A stretch of 64,000 bases of DNA from Alistipes sp. (lineage in GTDB: Bacteria > Bacteroidota > Bacteroidia > Bacteroidales > Rikenellaceae). The stretch lies in assembly GCF_020026455.1 (NCBI RefSeq), contig NZ_JAHHQJ010000013.1, positions 1 through 64,000 of the forward strand. Reading direction: 5' to 3'. A program made the translations under genes and the position numbers. Positions 52,813 to 63,325 of the stretch are shown here, piece after piece. Numbering within the stretch: position 1 is the stretch's first letter; the number at the start of each line of letters is the position of its first letter. Under the pieces are notes generated by a model. The model was given only the letters and a program-made list of their open reading frames with translations. It was not told where the DNA came from and did no database searches.

Positions 52813-54534
52813 TTAGTGCACCTCTTCCAGAAATTCCAATATTTCCCTGCGAATCTGCCGGAATCGAGACACCGATGTATCGTATCGGTCGAAATCGAAG
52901 ATAATCGCATTAACAAAGGATTGTGCACGGATCGAATCTCGGCTTTCAACCATTTTCAACAGGTCGTAGTCACGAATACCATCACGCATAGCCGCCAGAC
53001 GAATCGACGGGTAGAGCTTACGGTAACCGGGGTAGACTATATGCGAGTCTCCGCCAGGCCAATCATTGGCGGGGGCGGAAACATCACCAAAAGGATCACC
53101 ATTCGCACCCCATGCATTAAATCCCCAGTGAAGGTATCCCGGAGAGTTGTATTTGTAGTTGATCCAATGCAGCAGGCGAGTCTTGATGAGCGGCAGTGTT
53201 ACATAACGATTTGCGAAACTCCCCCGGGGATACATACAGGTATAGAACCAGCAACTGTGCCCGGCAGGCATTTTTCGATAGACGTCCCAAGCAAATTCGT
53301 CGAGTTGCGGTACCAGAATGTCAATCAACGCAGGGTCGTAGGCCGAGGAACGGTAGGCTTCGATAATGCGGATGTCGGGAGCCGTCTGCTTCACTTGGCG
53401 GGCCAATCCTTCCCACGAAGCTTTGTTCGCATCGAGAGGTTCGTCGCCGATATGCTGCGTGTAGATGTCGAGCCAGGTGCGTCCGGTCCCGTCGTCGAGT
53501 TTTTTGGAGCGCAGGTGTTCCTGCAAGGCCGGGAAATAAGTAGAAATGTACTGTTTCACCTGCGGATCGTCGTGGGGCAACCGCTTCCGGACATAATTGC
53601 CGTTGCCGTTGAGAACCGGAATTTCCGCCCAGAAAGGATCGGTCCATCCGTTGTGGGAGCGCTTGGCAAAATGGTTGGCCTCAATCAGCCGAACATCGGC
53701 ATGCCGAAGCAGAAATTCGATCATTTTGTCTATCCGGGAAAAATCGAAACTCATTCCTTTGCCATCGGCCGTCGGAACAGGAACTCCCGTTTCATAAAGC
53801 AACCAGACATTCTGGCCGTATGCCGATGCCGTTTCCACGAGTTGCCGCATGCATGCCCAATAGGCGGGCGAATAGGCCTCCACCGGGTCTCCGCCGTTCA
53901 TGAAAGGAAATTTATCGGGGAAATACCAGTTGGTAACCAATAACGATTGCTCGGGAAGAGTGATGGAATAGACTTGTATGGAGAACTGCCGGTAAGCAAC
54001 GATCCGCGTTCCGTTCTTCAGCCCGGAAATGCGTATTGTTCCTTTGTAAAGCCCCGCCTTGGCATCGGTCGGAATCGGAATGTCCAGCCAAAGCACAACA
54101 GTGCCGCCAGCGGCAATAGATATAGAGGAGTCGGTCAGGATAGGATCGGGATATTCTCCAGACGAAGATTGCAGAGCGTCTGGAGCTGCCGGCTCGTACT
54201 TATGGGATGCCTGCACATTCCGAACCCAACCGAAGACCTTTTTGTCTAACGAGGCTCCCTGCTCCGTTTTAAGACTCTGAAGAACAGGGATCATTTCCGA
54301 GACAGAATCTTCAGAGGAAATGACGAATTGCAGCACGGCGTTCTCACCACGGGCCACACGAACGGTATCATCCATCTCTGGAGGACAGACGCCTCCGGGA
54401 AGAACATTGACTAAAGGATCAACGCCGCGGATTACGAGTTCCCCTCCACGACCGACTATCGGCAGCAGCAGGAACGCGACACAAAGGGTTCGAATCATTC
54501 GATTAACGAATAGTCGGAGCTGGGAAATATGCAT
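52813..54534 (-). CDS. DUF4091 glycoside hydrolase-like protein
   Basis: A 573-residue exported protein of the DUF4091 family, related to GH123 N-acetylhexosaminidases. It has an N-terminal beta-sandwich-like half (GTVVLWLDIPIPTDAKAGLYKGTI), then a barrel with IYTQHIGDEPLD (the Asp-Glu pair that acts in GH123) and the conserved C-terminal WGFNAWGANGDPFGD, WPGGDSHIVYPG and RLAAMRDGIRDYDLL. The signal peptide may begin at 54534 or at a second Met (54498). It is the last gene of the GH3-GH127-DUF4091 operon, 19 bp after GH127. Substrate is unknown. Confidence 0.88.
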   Translation of the reverse strand: MHISQLRLFVNRMIRTLCVAFLLLPIVGRGGELVIRGVDPLVNVLPGGVCPPEMDDTVRVARGENAVLQFVISSEDSVSEMIPVLQSLKTEQGASLDKKVFGWVRNVQASHKYEPAAPDALQSSSGEYPDPILTDSSISIAAGGTVVLWLDIPIPTDAKAGLYKGTIRISGLKNGTRIVAYRQFSIQVYSITLPEQSLLVTNWYFPDKFPFMNGGDPVEAYSPAYWACMRQLVETASAYGQNVWLLYETGVPVPTADGKGMSFDFSRIDKMIEFLLRHADVRLIEANHFAKRSHNGWTDPFWAEIPVLNGNGNYVRKRLPHDDPQVKQYISTYFPALQEHLRSKKLDDGTGRTWLDIYTQHIGDEPLDANKASWEGLARQVKQTAPDIRIIEAYRSSAYDPALIDILVPQLDEFAWDVYRKMPAGHSCWFYTCMYPRGSFANRYVTLPLIKTRLLHWINYKYNSPGYLHWGFNAWGANGDPFGDVSAPANDWPGGDSHIVYPGYRKLYPSIRLAAMRDGIRDYDLLKMVESRDSIRAQSFVNAIIFDFDRYDTSVSRFRQIRREILEFLEEVH

Positions 54535-54553
54535 TTTGGATTCGGTTTGATAC

Positions 54554-56491
54554 TTAATTGCATTTCGGAAAAACAGTAAGCCGGAGTTCAGTACATCCGT
54601 AAGGGGTCAATTCGAGGTATTCGATATGGTCAGATACGGCACAGACTTTCCCTCCGGCTGGAAGGCGTGGGGTGTAACGTCCTTTTTCCAAATCCCAGGC
54701 AATCTGTTTGACAGGAATCGAAATTCTCACAGGTGTATGTTCCAAATCGAACGGATAGCTTCCTGCGGTTGCTGATTTTGCCCGAGTGACCTTTAGCGGC
54801 ATGTCCGGATCGGAATAAAGGGCATAATTCCAGGGACCCGCAGGCTCGATGCTCCAGCATTCGAATGCAGGATTATCGGAAACCTTACCATTCATATTTG
54901 CATAAACCGTCCGATCAGCAGTTTTCCGTTGGGGAATAGGGTAAGAAAAAAGCAAAGCCCCACGCTGCACATAGATTCCCTGTCCGGGAACAGCATGCAT
55001 GACGGGTTGCATGCCAAGACTCAGGCGAATTCGATCGCCATTTCTGAATTTGCGTCGGAGAGTCACATATGTACCAGCCGGACACGCGTCCCGCCATAGT
55101 TTGCCATTAACAAATATTTTGGCTTGCGTACACCAGCCGGGAATACGTAGCAGAAAGGGAATTTCCTCCCTGTCTTTCAATTCGAAAGAGAACTCGATTT
55201 CTCCATCGAATGGATACGAAGTCTGCTGTACGATGCGACATTGTTGACCGTTCGGCAGGTCGAACACTGCAGCCGAAGGTCCATAGAGCACGGCAGCAAT
55301 AGAGCCATCTTTTCCGCGCAGCCACATATGTGCGACATAATTAGGCATGAAACGATGAATATTTCCGGCGCAGCACTCCGTTTCATGCGTCGGGCGGAAA
55401 GCCATCCAGGTCGAACCTCGAAAGAACTCGTTATGATTTGAACGTCCTGTAGCGATCACCTGATTCACAGAGGAGAAATACTGCAACGATCGAAAATCCT
55501 TGGTAATGGCTCCCGGTCCGGCATTGAAGACAGCCTTTTCTATTTTGTCAGCCCACCGGGCTTCGCCCGTAGTCAGAAGAAATTGCTCCAGGGTCCAGGT
55601 ATAGTCGGAAATGTTACAAGTTTCGTGGCTGTTGATGACATTCCCGTTTCCAACAAGCGCCTCTGCACTAGCAGGGACTCCATCGGGGAGCATATGATCT
55701 CGAGAGAGTTTGCGTTCGGCATTGAGTGCAAGATCCAGATAATATTGTTTGCCCGTATAGGCATAGAGCAGCATCGGGAGTTTCAGTTCTTCCATGCAGG
55801 TGACACCATGCATGACGAATCGCTCATCGCCGGCCGCAACTGCTGGTGTCAAATCCCCGAATTTTCCGGCATTATAAGTTTTCTCGCAAATATCCAGCAG
55901 TTTCACATTGCCGGTTTTGCCATAAGTCCACAGCATTCCCTCAATGCTGACGATGTTGCGCCATTGCTCGACCTGTTCCTGCGTAAAGTTCATATAATGC
56001 CTTTCCAAAGCTGCGGGAATTGCCGGGTCTCCCGTCCGCTCATAATAGGCTTGCAGCACCCGAAAATAGACACACATAGGCCACATTGACTCGATAGCCT
56101 TATTCCCCAAAACACCGGTGGACGACACATTGTCCAGCGTGTAGCGAATTCCCTCCTCGGCTTTGGTAATCATCTCCGGGTCGTCGAGCAGGTAGCCCAG
56201 GCGGAGCAAACCGTCGGTGTAATAAGCCGTCTGCTCGTAACGCCACCAATCGCTTCCGTAGGTTTCGGTATTACGTCTGATCTCACCCGCCCAAAGGCAG
56301 GAGTCATACGGGTAGGACATCGCTTCGGGGTGCCCCGTAAGCCCAGTCTTTTGACGAAGCAGGAATTCCTCGATCCATCCCAGTGGCTCTGTACGACCGA
56401 TCATACCTCCCTGAAACTGTGCATAAGGGGCTTGCGCTTTCGTTGTGATACCGACAAGACAAAATGCAATAATTGAAAACAACTTCTTCAT
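54554..56491 (-). CDS. GH127-like beta-L-arabinofuranosidase
   Basis: A 645-residue secreted glycoside hydrolase (formerly DUF1680). The unusual zinc-thiolate active site of GH127 is visible: Glu290 and Cys292 in NSHETCN, and Cys373-Cys374 in TECCAGN; one of these cysteines is the nucleophile in the family. An (alpha/alpha)6 barrel is followed by beta-sandwich domains (VLYGPSAAVFDLPN onward). The signal peptide ends near TTKAQ. It should release beta-L-arabinofuranose from plant glycans or glycoproteins; GH146-type specificity cannot be excluded. Middle gene of the operon, 12 bp after GH3. Confidence 0.9.
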   Translation of the reverse strand: MKKLFSIIAFCLVGITTKAQAPYAQFQGGMIGRTEPLGWIEEFLLRQKTGLTGHPEAMSYPYDSCLWAGEIRRNTETYGSDWWRYEQTAYYTDGLLRLGYLLDDPEMITKAEEGIRYTLDNVSSTGVLGNKAIESMWPMCVYFRVLQAYYERTGDPAIPAALERHYMNFTQEQVEQWRNIVSIEGMLWTYGKTGNVKLLDICEKTYNAGKFGDLTPAVAAGDERFVMHGVTCMEELKLPMLLYAYTGKQYYLDLALNAERKLSRDHMLPDGVPASAEALVGNGNVINSHETCNISDYTWTLEQFLLTTGEARWADKIEKAVFNAGPGAITKDFRSLQYFSSVNQVIATGRSNHNEFFRGSTWMAFRPTHETECCAGNIHRFMPNYVAHMWLRGKDGSIAAVLYGPSAAVFDLPNGQQCRIVQQTSYPFDGEIEFSFELKDREEIPFLLRIPGWCTQAKIFVNGKLWRDACPAGTYVTLRRKFRNGDRIRLSLGMQPVMHAVPGQGIYVQRGALLFSYPIPQRKTADRTVYANMNGKVSDNPAFECWSIEPAGPWNYALYSDPDMPLKVTRAKSATAGSYPFDLEHTPVRISIPVKQIAWDLEKGRYTPRLPAGGKVCAVSDHIEYLELTPYGCTELRLTVFPKCN

Positions 56492-56503
56492 GCGATTTCT
56501 TGA

Positions 56504-58786
56504 TTATTTGTATTTTTCAACTCTTGCATCCCGAATGACACCTTTCCAGTCGAGCCCAAAAGCGAAATCATATGTATACCCTTCCGAATCCGTATAACAA
56601 ACCATATCTCTCGGAACGTCTTCAAACTGCAACTCCACGGTTTTCATATCCGCCGGCAACTGCATCGGCAGGAGTGCCGATGGCTCCCATCGCCCTGAGA
56701 TAATATCCAGCACAGCTTGATTCTGAACCCCGAAAGCAATCAGTATGGCATCGGCCGAAGGCTCAAATTCGGCCGGCACAAACGGCTTGGTCGCGGAAAT
56801 AACAACCACGACGGGTTTGTTCCCCATCAGCCGCTTCGTTTCAAGGACCCGTTTCAGCTCTTCCCTGTTGGAGCTTCGGATGGTTTTTCCTCGGTAGCTT
56901 CGGTCAATGAATGGTTCTTTCGGATCCCCGCCGGCGATACTCTCAGAGCGAGCATAGCAGGCCGTATAGTCTCCATATTGCAGGCTAATCGGAACATAGC
57001 CGTTACCTCCCTTTTCCCGATCCGTCGTATCATATCCACAGCCTCCGTCGGGTTCATCGATAAAAACAATGGCGAAGTCGGCTTTTTCAGGGCTTTTTGT
57101 CAGTTCATAATATTGTTTTACCAGAGTAGAGTCTACCGACAGGCAGGAATGTCCGTACTCGGGCAGATACACCCTTCGGCGGGTTGATGCAGGCAGAGTC
57201 CCTGCTCGGTTTTTCAGTAGAACGACCGACCGGAGCTGCGCTTCGTAACCAGCCTGCATAAATTCCGGATTCCCAACCGTCGCTTCCGTCCGATCCGGAT
57301 CTACATAGGGATTTTCGAACAGTCCGGTCCGAAAAATATTAAGCAGCAGCCTTACGGCGGAGCGTTCGAATCGATTCCGGGCAGATTGTGCGCCAAATTC
57401 GGTGACCCACATTTGGTAGGCTTCCAATACGGGCTCTTTATCGTTATTCCCGCCAAATTGGTCCACTCCGGCCTTAAGAGCTTCATAATGCCGCTGCGCA
57501 ACACTCAAATCTTCGACTCCCCAGCATTTACCTTCAGCCACCTCAATGCCGGAATAATCGTGCGTAATGCCCCAATCCGTACATACAACTCCGTTATATC
57601 CGTATCTGTTTCGCAACAGGTCGGTGACGATATATCTGCTAAAACCATTGCCGACCGTTTTCCCAGAGGGATCAATTCCATGGGAGACCGTGTAATAGGG
57701 CATGACGGCTGCAGCCTTGCATGTCTTTCCGTTAAGACGGAAAGCCCCTTCTACAAAGGGTCGAATATGCTGCTCAAAATTTTCCCCGGGATAAACCGTG
57801 TATTTTCCGAAACTGAAATGAGCATCCCGACCACCTTCTTCCGGGCCACCTCCCGGCCAATGCTTGACCATGGCATTGACGCTTTCATACCCCCACCCGT
57901 CTGCAATCTCGGCAGTTCCGTCGGATGTTTGGAATCCGTCAATATAGGCCCGCGCCATATCGATATTCAGATCGGGATCCTCACCGAAGGTTCCATAGAA
58001 CCGGCACCATCGAGGTTCAGTTGCCAGATCGATCTGTGGCGACAAGGCTGTGGCGATGCCAAGAGCACGGTATTCGATGGATGCAATATGCCCAAATCGT
58101 TCCATCAAAGCGGGATCGAATGTCGCTGCCAAACCGAGTGGATTGGGCCACAGCGAAATCTTTCCTCCCGCCCCTGCATTGTATTCAGCCCAAGCCCGGA
58201 TTTCATTCCGCGGGTCAGAACTGATGTTGACCGGAATCCCTTGTCCGAGCCCCTCAACAAAAGCCTGCATGTTATTATTCCATTCAGCCGCAATACGGGG
58301 ACTTTCGACCCGAACGACGAGCACAGCCCGGAGATTATCGTCTCGAAGAAACATCCGCTGTTTGTCCGAAACAGCCGAGTGGGAAAGGCCGCTCTCCCGA
58401 AGCGAAGTCCCGTTGTAGGTAGAAGACCAGTATCCGATCGAATCCGTCGGAACAGCCTGGTGGGAACTGTATAACATCAATCCGGCGATCTCTTCAACGG
58501 AAAGGCGTCCGGCAAGATCCTTGGCCCGTTCCTCCGGGGTGAGCCTCCAGTCTTCATAGCGGTCGAGAACACCGTTTCGGTTCAGGTCTTTGAAAGCATA
58601 TCCGCCGGAAGAGAGAATTTGAATACCAGACTTCGGAGAATATCCCAAAGTCTGTCCCCCATTTTGCCAAATCAAACAGAAGGCGTCATGCGACTCGACC
58701 ATCCATTTTCGGCCACAAGCACAGAGTAGAGGCAACACAAACACCAAGAATATTATTCGAGGTGCAAAATCTGGTTTTATTGTCAT
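56504..58786 (-). CDS. GH3-family glycosidase lipoprotein
   Basis: A 760-residue lipoprotein (LLCACG) of glycoside hydrolase family 3. The (alpha/beta)8 domain has NISSDPRN, WPNPLGLAATFD, RCRFYGTFGEDP-like (as RWCRFYGTFGEDP), VKHWPGGGPEEGGRDAH and the nucleophile segment GVVCTDWGITHDY (Asp404). A C-terminal alpha/beta sandwich follows (SVVLLKNRAGTLP). It opens with DLNRNGVLDRYEDW, an EF-hand-like loop seen in some GH3 lipoproteins. It heads the GH3-GH127-DUF4091 operon, divergent from the hybrid regulator. Beta-glucosidase, xylosidase or arabinosidase activity are all possible. Confidence 0.9.
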   Translation of the reverse strand: MTIKPDFAPRIIFLVFVLPLLCACGRKWMVESHDAFCLIWQNGGQTLGYSPKSGIQILSSGGYAFKDLNRNGVLDRYEDWRLTPEERAKDLAGRLSVEEIAGLMLYSSHQAVPTDSIGYWSSTYNGTSLRESGLSHSAVSDKQRMFLRDDNLRAVLVVRVESPRIAAEWNNNMQAFVEGLGQGIPVNISSDPRNEIRAWAEYNAGAGGKISLWPNPLGLAATFDPALMERFGHIASIEYRALGIATALSPQIDLATEPRWCRFYGTFGEDPDLNIDMARAYIDGFQTSDGTAEIADGWGYESVNAMVKHWPGGGPEEGGRDAHFSFGKYTVYPGENFEQHIRPFVEGAFRLNGKTCKAAAVMPYYTVSHGIDPSGKTVGNGFSRYIVTDLLRNRYGYNGVVCTDWGITHDYSGIEVAEGKCWGVEDLSVAQRHYEALKAGVDQFGGNNDKEPVLEAYQMWVTEFGAQSARNRFERSAVRLLLNIFRTGLFENPYVDPDRTEATVGNPEFMQAGYEAQLRSVVLLKNRAGTLPASTRRRVYLPEYGHSCLSVDSTLVKQYYELTKSPEKADFAIVFIDEPDGGCGYDTTDREKGGNGYVPISLQYGDYTACYARSESIAGGDPKEPFIDRSYRGKTIRSSNREELKRVLETKRLMGNKPVVVVISATKPFVPAEFEPSADAILIAFGVQNQAVLDIISGRWEPSALLPMQLPADMKTVELQFEDVPRDMVCYTDSEGYTYDFAFGLDWKGVIRDARVEKYK

Positions 58787-58874
58787 ATTGTCATTAAAGA
58801 AGATTCATTATTTTTTGGAAAGAGATCATCGAAAACCCGTGACAAAAGAATGAATTTTTATCGGCCGCCGGGTT

Positions 58875-58895
58875 GAATATTTTCCGGAAATATTC
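58875..58895. promoter_or_regulatory. 21-bp palindrome, possible regulator binding site
   Basis: Arms GAATATTT (58875-58882) and AAATATTC (58888-58895) form a perfect 8-bp inverted repeat around TCCGG. It lies 88 bp upstream of the GH3 ATG and 167 bp upstream of the hybrid regulator ATG, in their only shared upstream region. Confidence 0.55.
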
Positions 58896-59061
58896 TTTTC
58901 CCAATGCGGGCCTTCTGTTGAAACAATTGTAAAAGATGGCGATACCGGCGCTTCTGACCGCATTATACTGTTCTTTTTCGGCCGAATGTTATTGTGATTC
59001 GATTGAATGCTGTTGTGCTTTCCGAAAAAAATGTATAATTTAGTTTTCGAAAAATACCGTT

Positions 59062-62000
59062 ATGCATCGTTGTTTTCTTATATTCCGGTCTCTTGTTATT
59101 TGCATCGGATTTGTTCTTTCCGAGATACAGACCATTGTTGCCGAACCATTTTCACAAGTGCGCTTCGTACCATTACCATTCGATATTCTGCCATCAAATG
59201 AGGTGCGCAAGCTGTATCAGGATTCCGACGGATATATCTGGATCCCCACTTATAACGGATTGGCCCGCTATGAGGGATACGGGGCTATCACCTATGGCAT
59301 GCGAGATGTCTCAAACGGCTTATTCAACACGTTCGTCAATGTTGTTGCCGAGGATTGCGACAAGAATCTATGGATTGGAACCGAACACGGCCTTTTTCGG
59401 CTCGACAAAATTTCGGGCAACATCATGGCTGATGAATACCCGGAATTAGCGGATTGTAATATCGCAGTCATTCTATGCGATACAGGCAATGGAATTTGGA
59501 TCGGAGGCGACAAGGGACTTTTCCATAAAAGTAAGCACGATCGTAATTTTCACTTTGTTTCAATCTCCAATTCAGCGGGAGAGCCAGTCAAGGCTATCAC
59601 CTCTATCGTCAAGGATAATAACCGGAATTTATGGATCGCTGCTTTCGATCAGGGTTTGCTGCGTTATGATATCCGCGAGGAGCGCACCTATACTTTCGAT
59701 GATACCGTGCTGCGTAAAGCACATGTTTTGGCCCGCGATGTTGCAGGCAATATCTGGGTGGGGACATGGGGTGCCGGAGTAGTACGATTGCTTGATCCCT
59801 TGGCTCCAGGACCGATTCGTTACTTGCATTATAAACATGTACCGGGCAAATCACACTCGCTGCTCGACGATATTATTTATGATATTGAGGAAAATCCCGA
59901 GCAGAATACCATCTGGATCGGTGGCCGCAGCGGACTGAGCATCCTCCACGACATTGACAATCCAAATTCGTTCCAGAACTTCTTCCCCGGAGATAATGTA
60001 GGAGACCTACCCTACAATGAGGTGAATTCGATCCTTCGGACTCGCGACGGACTGATGTGGATCGGTTTATTGGGCGGAGGAGTCTGTAAGGTTCAAACCA
60101 GCGGAACCAAGTTCGAATCCGATCGGCTGGATCCAATCAAGGCTCGCTACAACACCAACTCGGTCCGAAGTATGCATTACGCCGGGAATGGCGACTTCTG
60201 GTTGGGACTGCTCGATTTCGGTCTTATAAAATACAACATTCGAAGCGGGAAAATCGTCGATTATCATGAACATCCAGACTTGAAATCACTACCCTACACT
60301 TCGACCGTCAACACGATCATCCGCCGTTCAACCACCGGGGAATTGTATTTCGGAACGCAAAATGCCGGTATCTGGGTGTATAATGAAGCGCAGCATCAGG
60401 TTCGGCAGATCAACCATTTCAACCAACCGATTTTTGTGGACGACTGCGTGATTGCCCAATGCGAGGATACACACGGCAACCTGTGGATAGGGTCACGAAC
60501 AGGAGTTTACATCGAATCGGCAGACGGACGGTTTTACTCTCTGGCCGAATGGCTTGGATATGCTACACCGTTCGACCGGACTTGCGTATTCGATATCTGC
60601 TGCGACAAGGCGGGTGATGTCTGGATCGCCTCGAACGGTCAGGGTATTCTGCATATAAGTATAGCTGACGGCAGCTGGCGGCAGTATACGCGCAATAACG
60701 GCATGACTTCCGATCATGTCTATTGCCTGCAGGGCGACGATACGGGTTGTATCTGGGCCGGAACCTTTGCGGACGGGCTTGCAGTCCGTATCCCCCCGGA
60801 AGAGCACTTCAAAACGGTGTCTGCCTTCCCGAATCTGGAGAACAAGGGTATCAGCAACATAATCCGGGATAAAAACAGCAGGATGTGGATCACAACGAAC
60901 AATTCTGTTTTTTCTTTTTCGCCGGATAGCCAAGGTAACCCCGAACATATCAATCCCTATATCATATCGACCGACATGCAACCGTTCTTCTTCAACCGAA
61001 ATGCTTCGGCACAGATCGACAATGGGCGCATTGTCTTCGGAGGATCCAATGGACTGATGATATTCACGGGCAATCGTACACAGAGCCACCAGACGAACCT
61101 ACCGATCGTACTCACTGATTTCAAGGTGCACAACCGCTCGTTGCGTGACCTTCCCTCACGGGAGAGATCGCGCATTTCGCTCCATGATATTGACTACACC
61201 GATACGATTACACTTACACACAAACAGAACAATTTTCTCATCGAATTTTCGATGCTCTCCTATGCCAATCCGCGTGATCATATTTTCAGATATCGGCTCG
61301 ATGGATTTGACAAGGAGTACATCACGGCCGATTCGCACCATCGTTTCGCCTCCTACAGCAATCTGTCTCCTGGAATTTATACATTTCACCTGCAGGCTGC
61401 CGGAGAAAGCGGCGTATGGAGCAGCAATGAGCGCATTCTCACAATACGGATATTTCCGGCCCCATGGCTTTCATGGTGGGCGTGGACGATCTATTTCCTG
61501 TTGTTGCTGGCGATTGCTTATGGAGTCATGCGATTCCTGCGCTATCGGTTACGGCTGCGACAGGAAGTACAGATTTCGAAAGTGGAGCGACAAAAAAACG
61601 AAGAGTTGAATCACGCCAAACTCCAGTTTTTCACCAATGTCACTCATGAATTGATGACTCCGCTGACGATTATTCTCACTTCACTCCAGAATCTGAACAA
61701 CGGTACGGGAGACAAACAAACTCTTTACGGTGTCATGTCGACCAATGCTACGCGGCTGATGCGCTTAATTCAGCAAATACTCGAATTCCGGAAAGTCGAG
61801 AGTGGGAATCTGAAAATCCGTGTATCGTATGGCGATGTCGTCCAATTCGTTCGTCGATGCGTGGAAGCTTTCGCTCCGCTTGTAGCCCGCAAGCAACTCA
61901 AGGTTTATTTCCACACGTCATCAGAACAGATCGACGGCTGGTTCGATCCCGACAAACTCGACAAAATCGTCTACAACCTGCTATCCAATGCGGCAAAATA

Positions 62001-63189
62001 CACTCCCGACAAGGGAGAAATTATCATTCGGATCGAACCCGGAGACTCCTGTTCTGTCTGCATTTCGGTAGCCAACAGCGGAGAACTGATGACCCGACAG
62101 ACCATCGACGGACTCTTTCGGCGATTTTACGACGGCAATTATCGAAAACATCACACGATTGGAACCGGTATCGGCCTGTCGTTAGTCAAGGATCTCACCG
62201 ATCTGCATCGGGGCTCAATCCGGGTATCTAGCGACGAGCGGGACGGGAATTGCTTCCGCGTCACACTACCCATAGGCCGGGAGACTTACACCGAAGAGGA
62301 GATCGACGATGATGCCGACAACAATGCTGCGGAAATAATTTGCGACGGGACAGGAGAATTCATTCCGGAGCAGCCCGACGCAATAATGACCACTCCCCCG
62401 ACACATGCTGACCATACGCTGTTGGTCGTCGATGACAACGAGGAATTACTCTTGTTAATCACCAATCTTTTAGCTCCCTATTTTCAAATTGAACGAGCTT
62501 CCAACGGCGAAGAAGCGCTCCGCATATTGGCGCAACAGGCGATCGATTTGGTTGTTTCAGATATCATGATGCCCGGCATGAACGGTATCGAATTGTGCCG
62601 ACGAATCAAGCAGACCTTCGAATATTGTCATATTCCGGTCATCCTGCTCACGGCCAAAAATGCCGATGAGAACCGAATTGAAGGGTATAATTCAGGAGCG
62701 GACGGCTATGTCACCAAACCCTTCAACCTGCAACTGCTCTACGCTCAGATAGTCAATCAACTCCGCAAATCGGAAGCCCGGGGTCAGCACTTCCGCAACC
62801 AACCGGTATTTGAGGTTGAAAAACTGGAATATACCTCAATGGATGAAAAGTTCATGCGTCAGGCTATGGCGTGTATCAATGCGCATATCGACGATTGCGA
62901 ATTTGCGCAAGCTGATTTTACCCGTGAAATGAATATGTCCCGTACGGTTCTTACCGAAAAACTTAAATCGCTCACCGGGTTGACTCCGACCGCATTTATC
63001 GTTGATGTACGACTGCGCGCAGCCTATCATTTGCTCGAAGAGCAGAAGAAGATGCGTATTGCTGATCTGGCCTATGCTTCCGGATTTAACGACCCGAAAT
63101 ATTTCAGTACGTGTTTTAAGAAGAAATTCGGATGCTCTCCCAAGGAATTTATTGACAGGCTGAACAAAAAAGGCGACAAAATCGCTTAA
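59062..63189 (+). CDS. Hybrid two-component system sensor-regulator (HTCS)
   Basis: A 1375-residue one-protein signalling system. Signal/anchor at the N-terminus; two seven-bladed Reg_prop propellers (repeats such as YIWIPTYNGLARYEG, LWIGTEHGLFRLD); a Y_Y_Y domain (DHIFRYRLDGFDKEY); a membrane helix near residues 799-825; HisKA with FFTNVTHELMTPLT (His862); HATPase (NLLSNAAKYTP, GTGIGLSLVKDL); receiver domain with Asp1167 in VVSDIMMPGMNG; AraC-type HTH (IADLAYASGFNDPKYFSTCFKKKF). It should sense a glycan product in the periplasm and control the divergent GH3 operon and perhaps genes to the right. All key residues are present. Confidence 0.95.
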   Translation: MHRCFLIFRSLVICIGFVLSEIQTIVAEPFSQVRFVPLPFDILPSNEVRKLYQDSDGYIWIPTYNGLARYEGYGAITYGMRDVSNGLFNTFVNVVAEDCDKNLWIGTEHGLFRLDKISGNIMADEYPELADCNIAVILCDTGNGIWIGGDKGLFHKSKHDRNFHFVSISNSAGEPVKAITSIVKDNNRNLWIAAFDQGLLRYDIREERTYTFDDTVLRKAHVLARDVAGNIWVGTWGAGVVRLLDPLAPGPIRYLHYKHVPGKSHSLLDDIIYDIEENPEQNTIWIGGRSGLSILHDIDNPNSFQNFFPGDNVGDLPYNEVNSILRTRDGLMWIGLLGGGVCKVQTSGTKFESDRLDPIKARYNTNSVRSMHYAGNGDFWLGLLDFGLIKYNIRSGKIVDYHEHPDLKSLPYTSTVNTIIRRSTTGELYFGTQNAGIWVYNEAQHQVRQINHFNQPIFVDDCVIAQCEDTHGNLWIGSRTGVYIESADGRFYSLAEWLGYATPFDRTCVFDICCDKAGDVWIASNGQGILHISIADGSWRQYTRNNGMTSDHVYCLQGDDTGCIWAGTFADGLAVRIPPEEHFKTVSAFPNLENKGISNIIRDKNSRMWITTNNSVFSFSPDSQGNPEHINPYIISTDMQPFFFNRNASAQIDNGRIVFGGSNGLMIFTGNRTQSHQTNLPIVLTDFKVHNRSLRDLPSRERSRISLHDIDYTDTITLTHKQNNFLIEFSMLSYANPRDHIFRYRLDGFDKEYITADSHHRFASYSNLSPGIYTFHLQAAGESGVWSSNERILTIRIFPAPWLSWWAWTIYFLLLLAIAYGVMRFLRYRLRLRQEVQISKVERQKNEELNHAKLQFFTNVTHELMTPLTIILTSLQNLNNGTGDKQTLYGVMSTNATRLMRLIQQILEFRKVESGNLKIRVSYGDVVQFVRRCVEAFAPLVARKQLKVYFHTSSEQIDGWFDPDKLDKIVYNLLSNAAKYTPDKGEIIIRIEPGDSCSVCISVANSGELMTRQTIDGLFRRFYDGNYRKHHTIGTGIGLSLVKDLTDLHRGSIRVSSDERDGNCFRVTLPIGRETYTEEEIDDDADNNAAEIICDGTGEFIPEQPDAIMTTPPTHADHTLLVVDDNEELLLLITNLLAPYFQIERASNGEEALRILAQQAIDLVVSDIMMPGMNGIELCRRIKQTFEYCHIPVILLTAKNADENRIEGYNSGADGYVTKPFNLQLLYAQIVNQLRKSEARGQHFRNQPVFEVEKLEYTSMDEKFMRQAMACINAHIDDCEFAQADFTREMNMSRTVLTEKLKSLTGLTPTAFIVDVRLRAAYHLLEEQKKMRIADLAYASGFNDPKYFSTCFKKKFGCSPKEFIDRLNKKGDKIA

Positions 63190-63325
63190 TTGCCCGCAGA
63201 AGCGGACGTATATCCATTTTTCGGTAAAAATTCAACCTGCATGATCCATGTCAGGCGTATTTTCGTACCCCGTAGATTGTGTTTCGGCGAATGGATAGAA
63301 TCGGACCAATTCATAGGATATTATC

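Noticed and set aside
52689..52949. An 86-codon minus-strand open frame at the end of the DUF4091 gene
   Set aside because: It overlaps the DUF4091 3' end in another frame and has no protein-like features.
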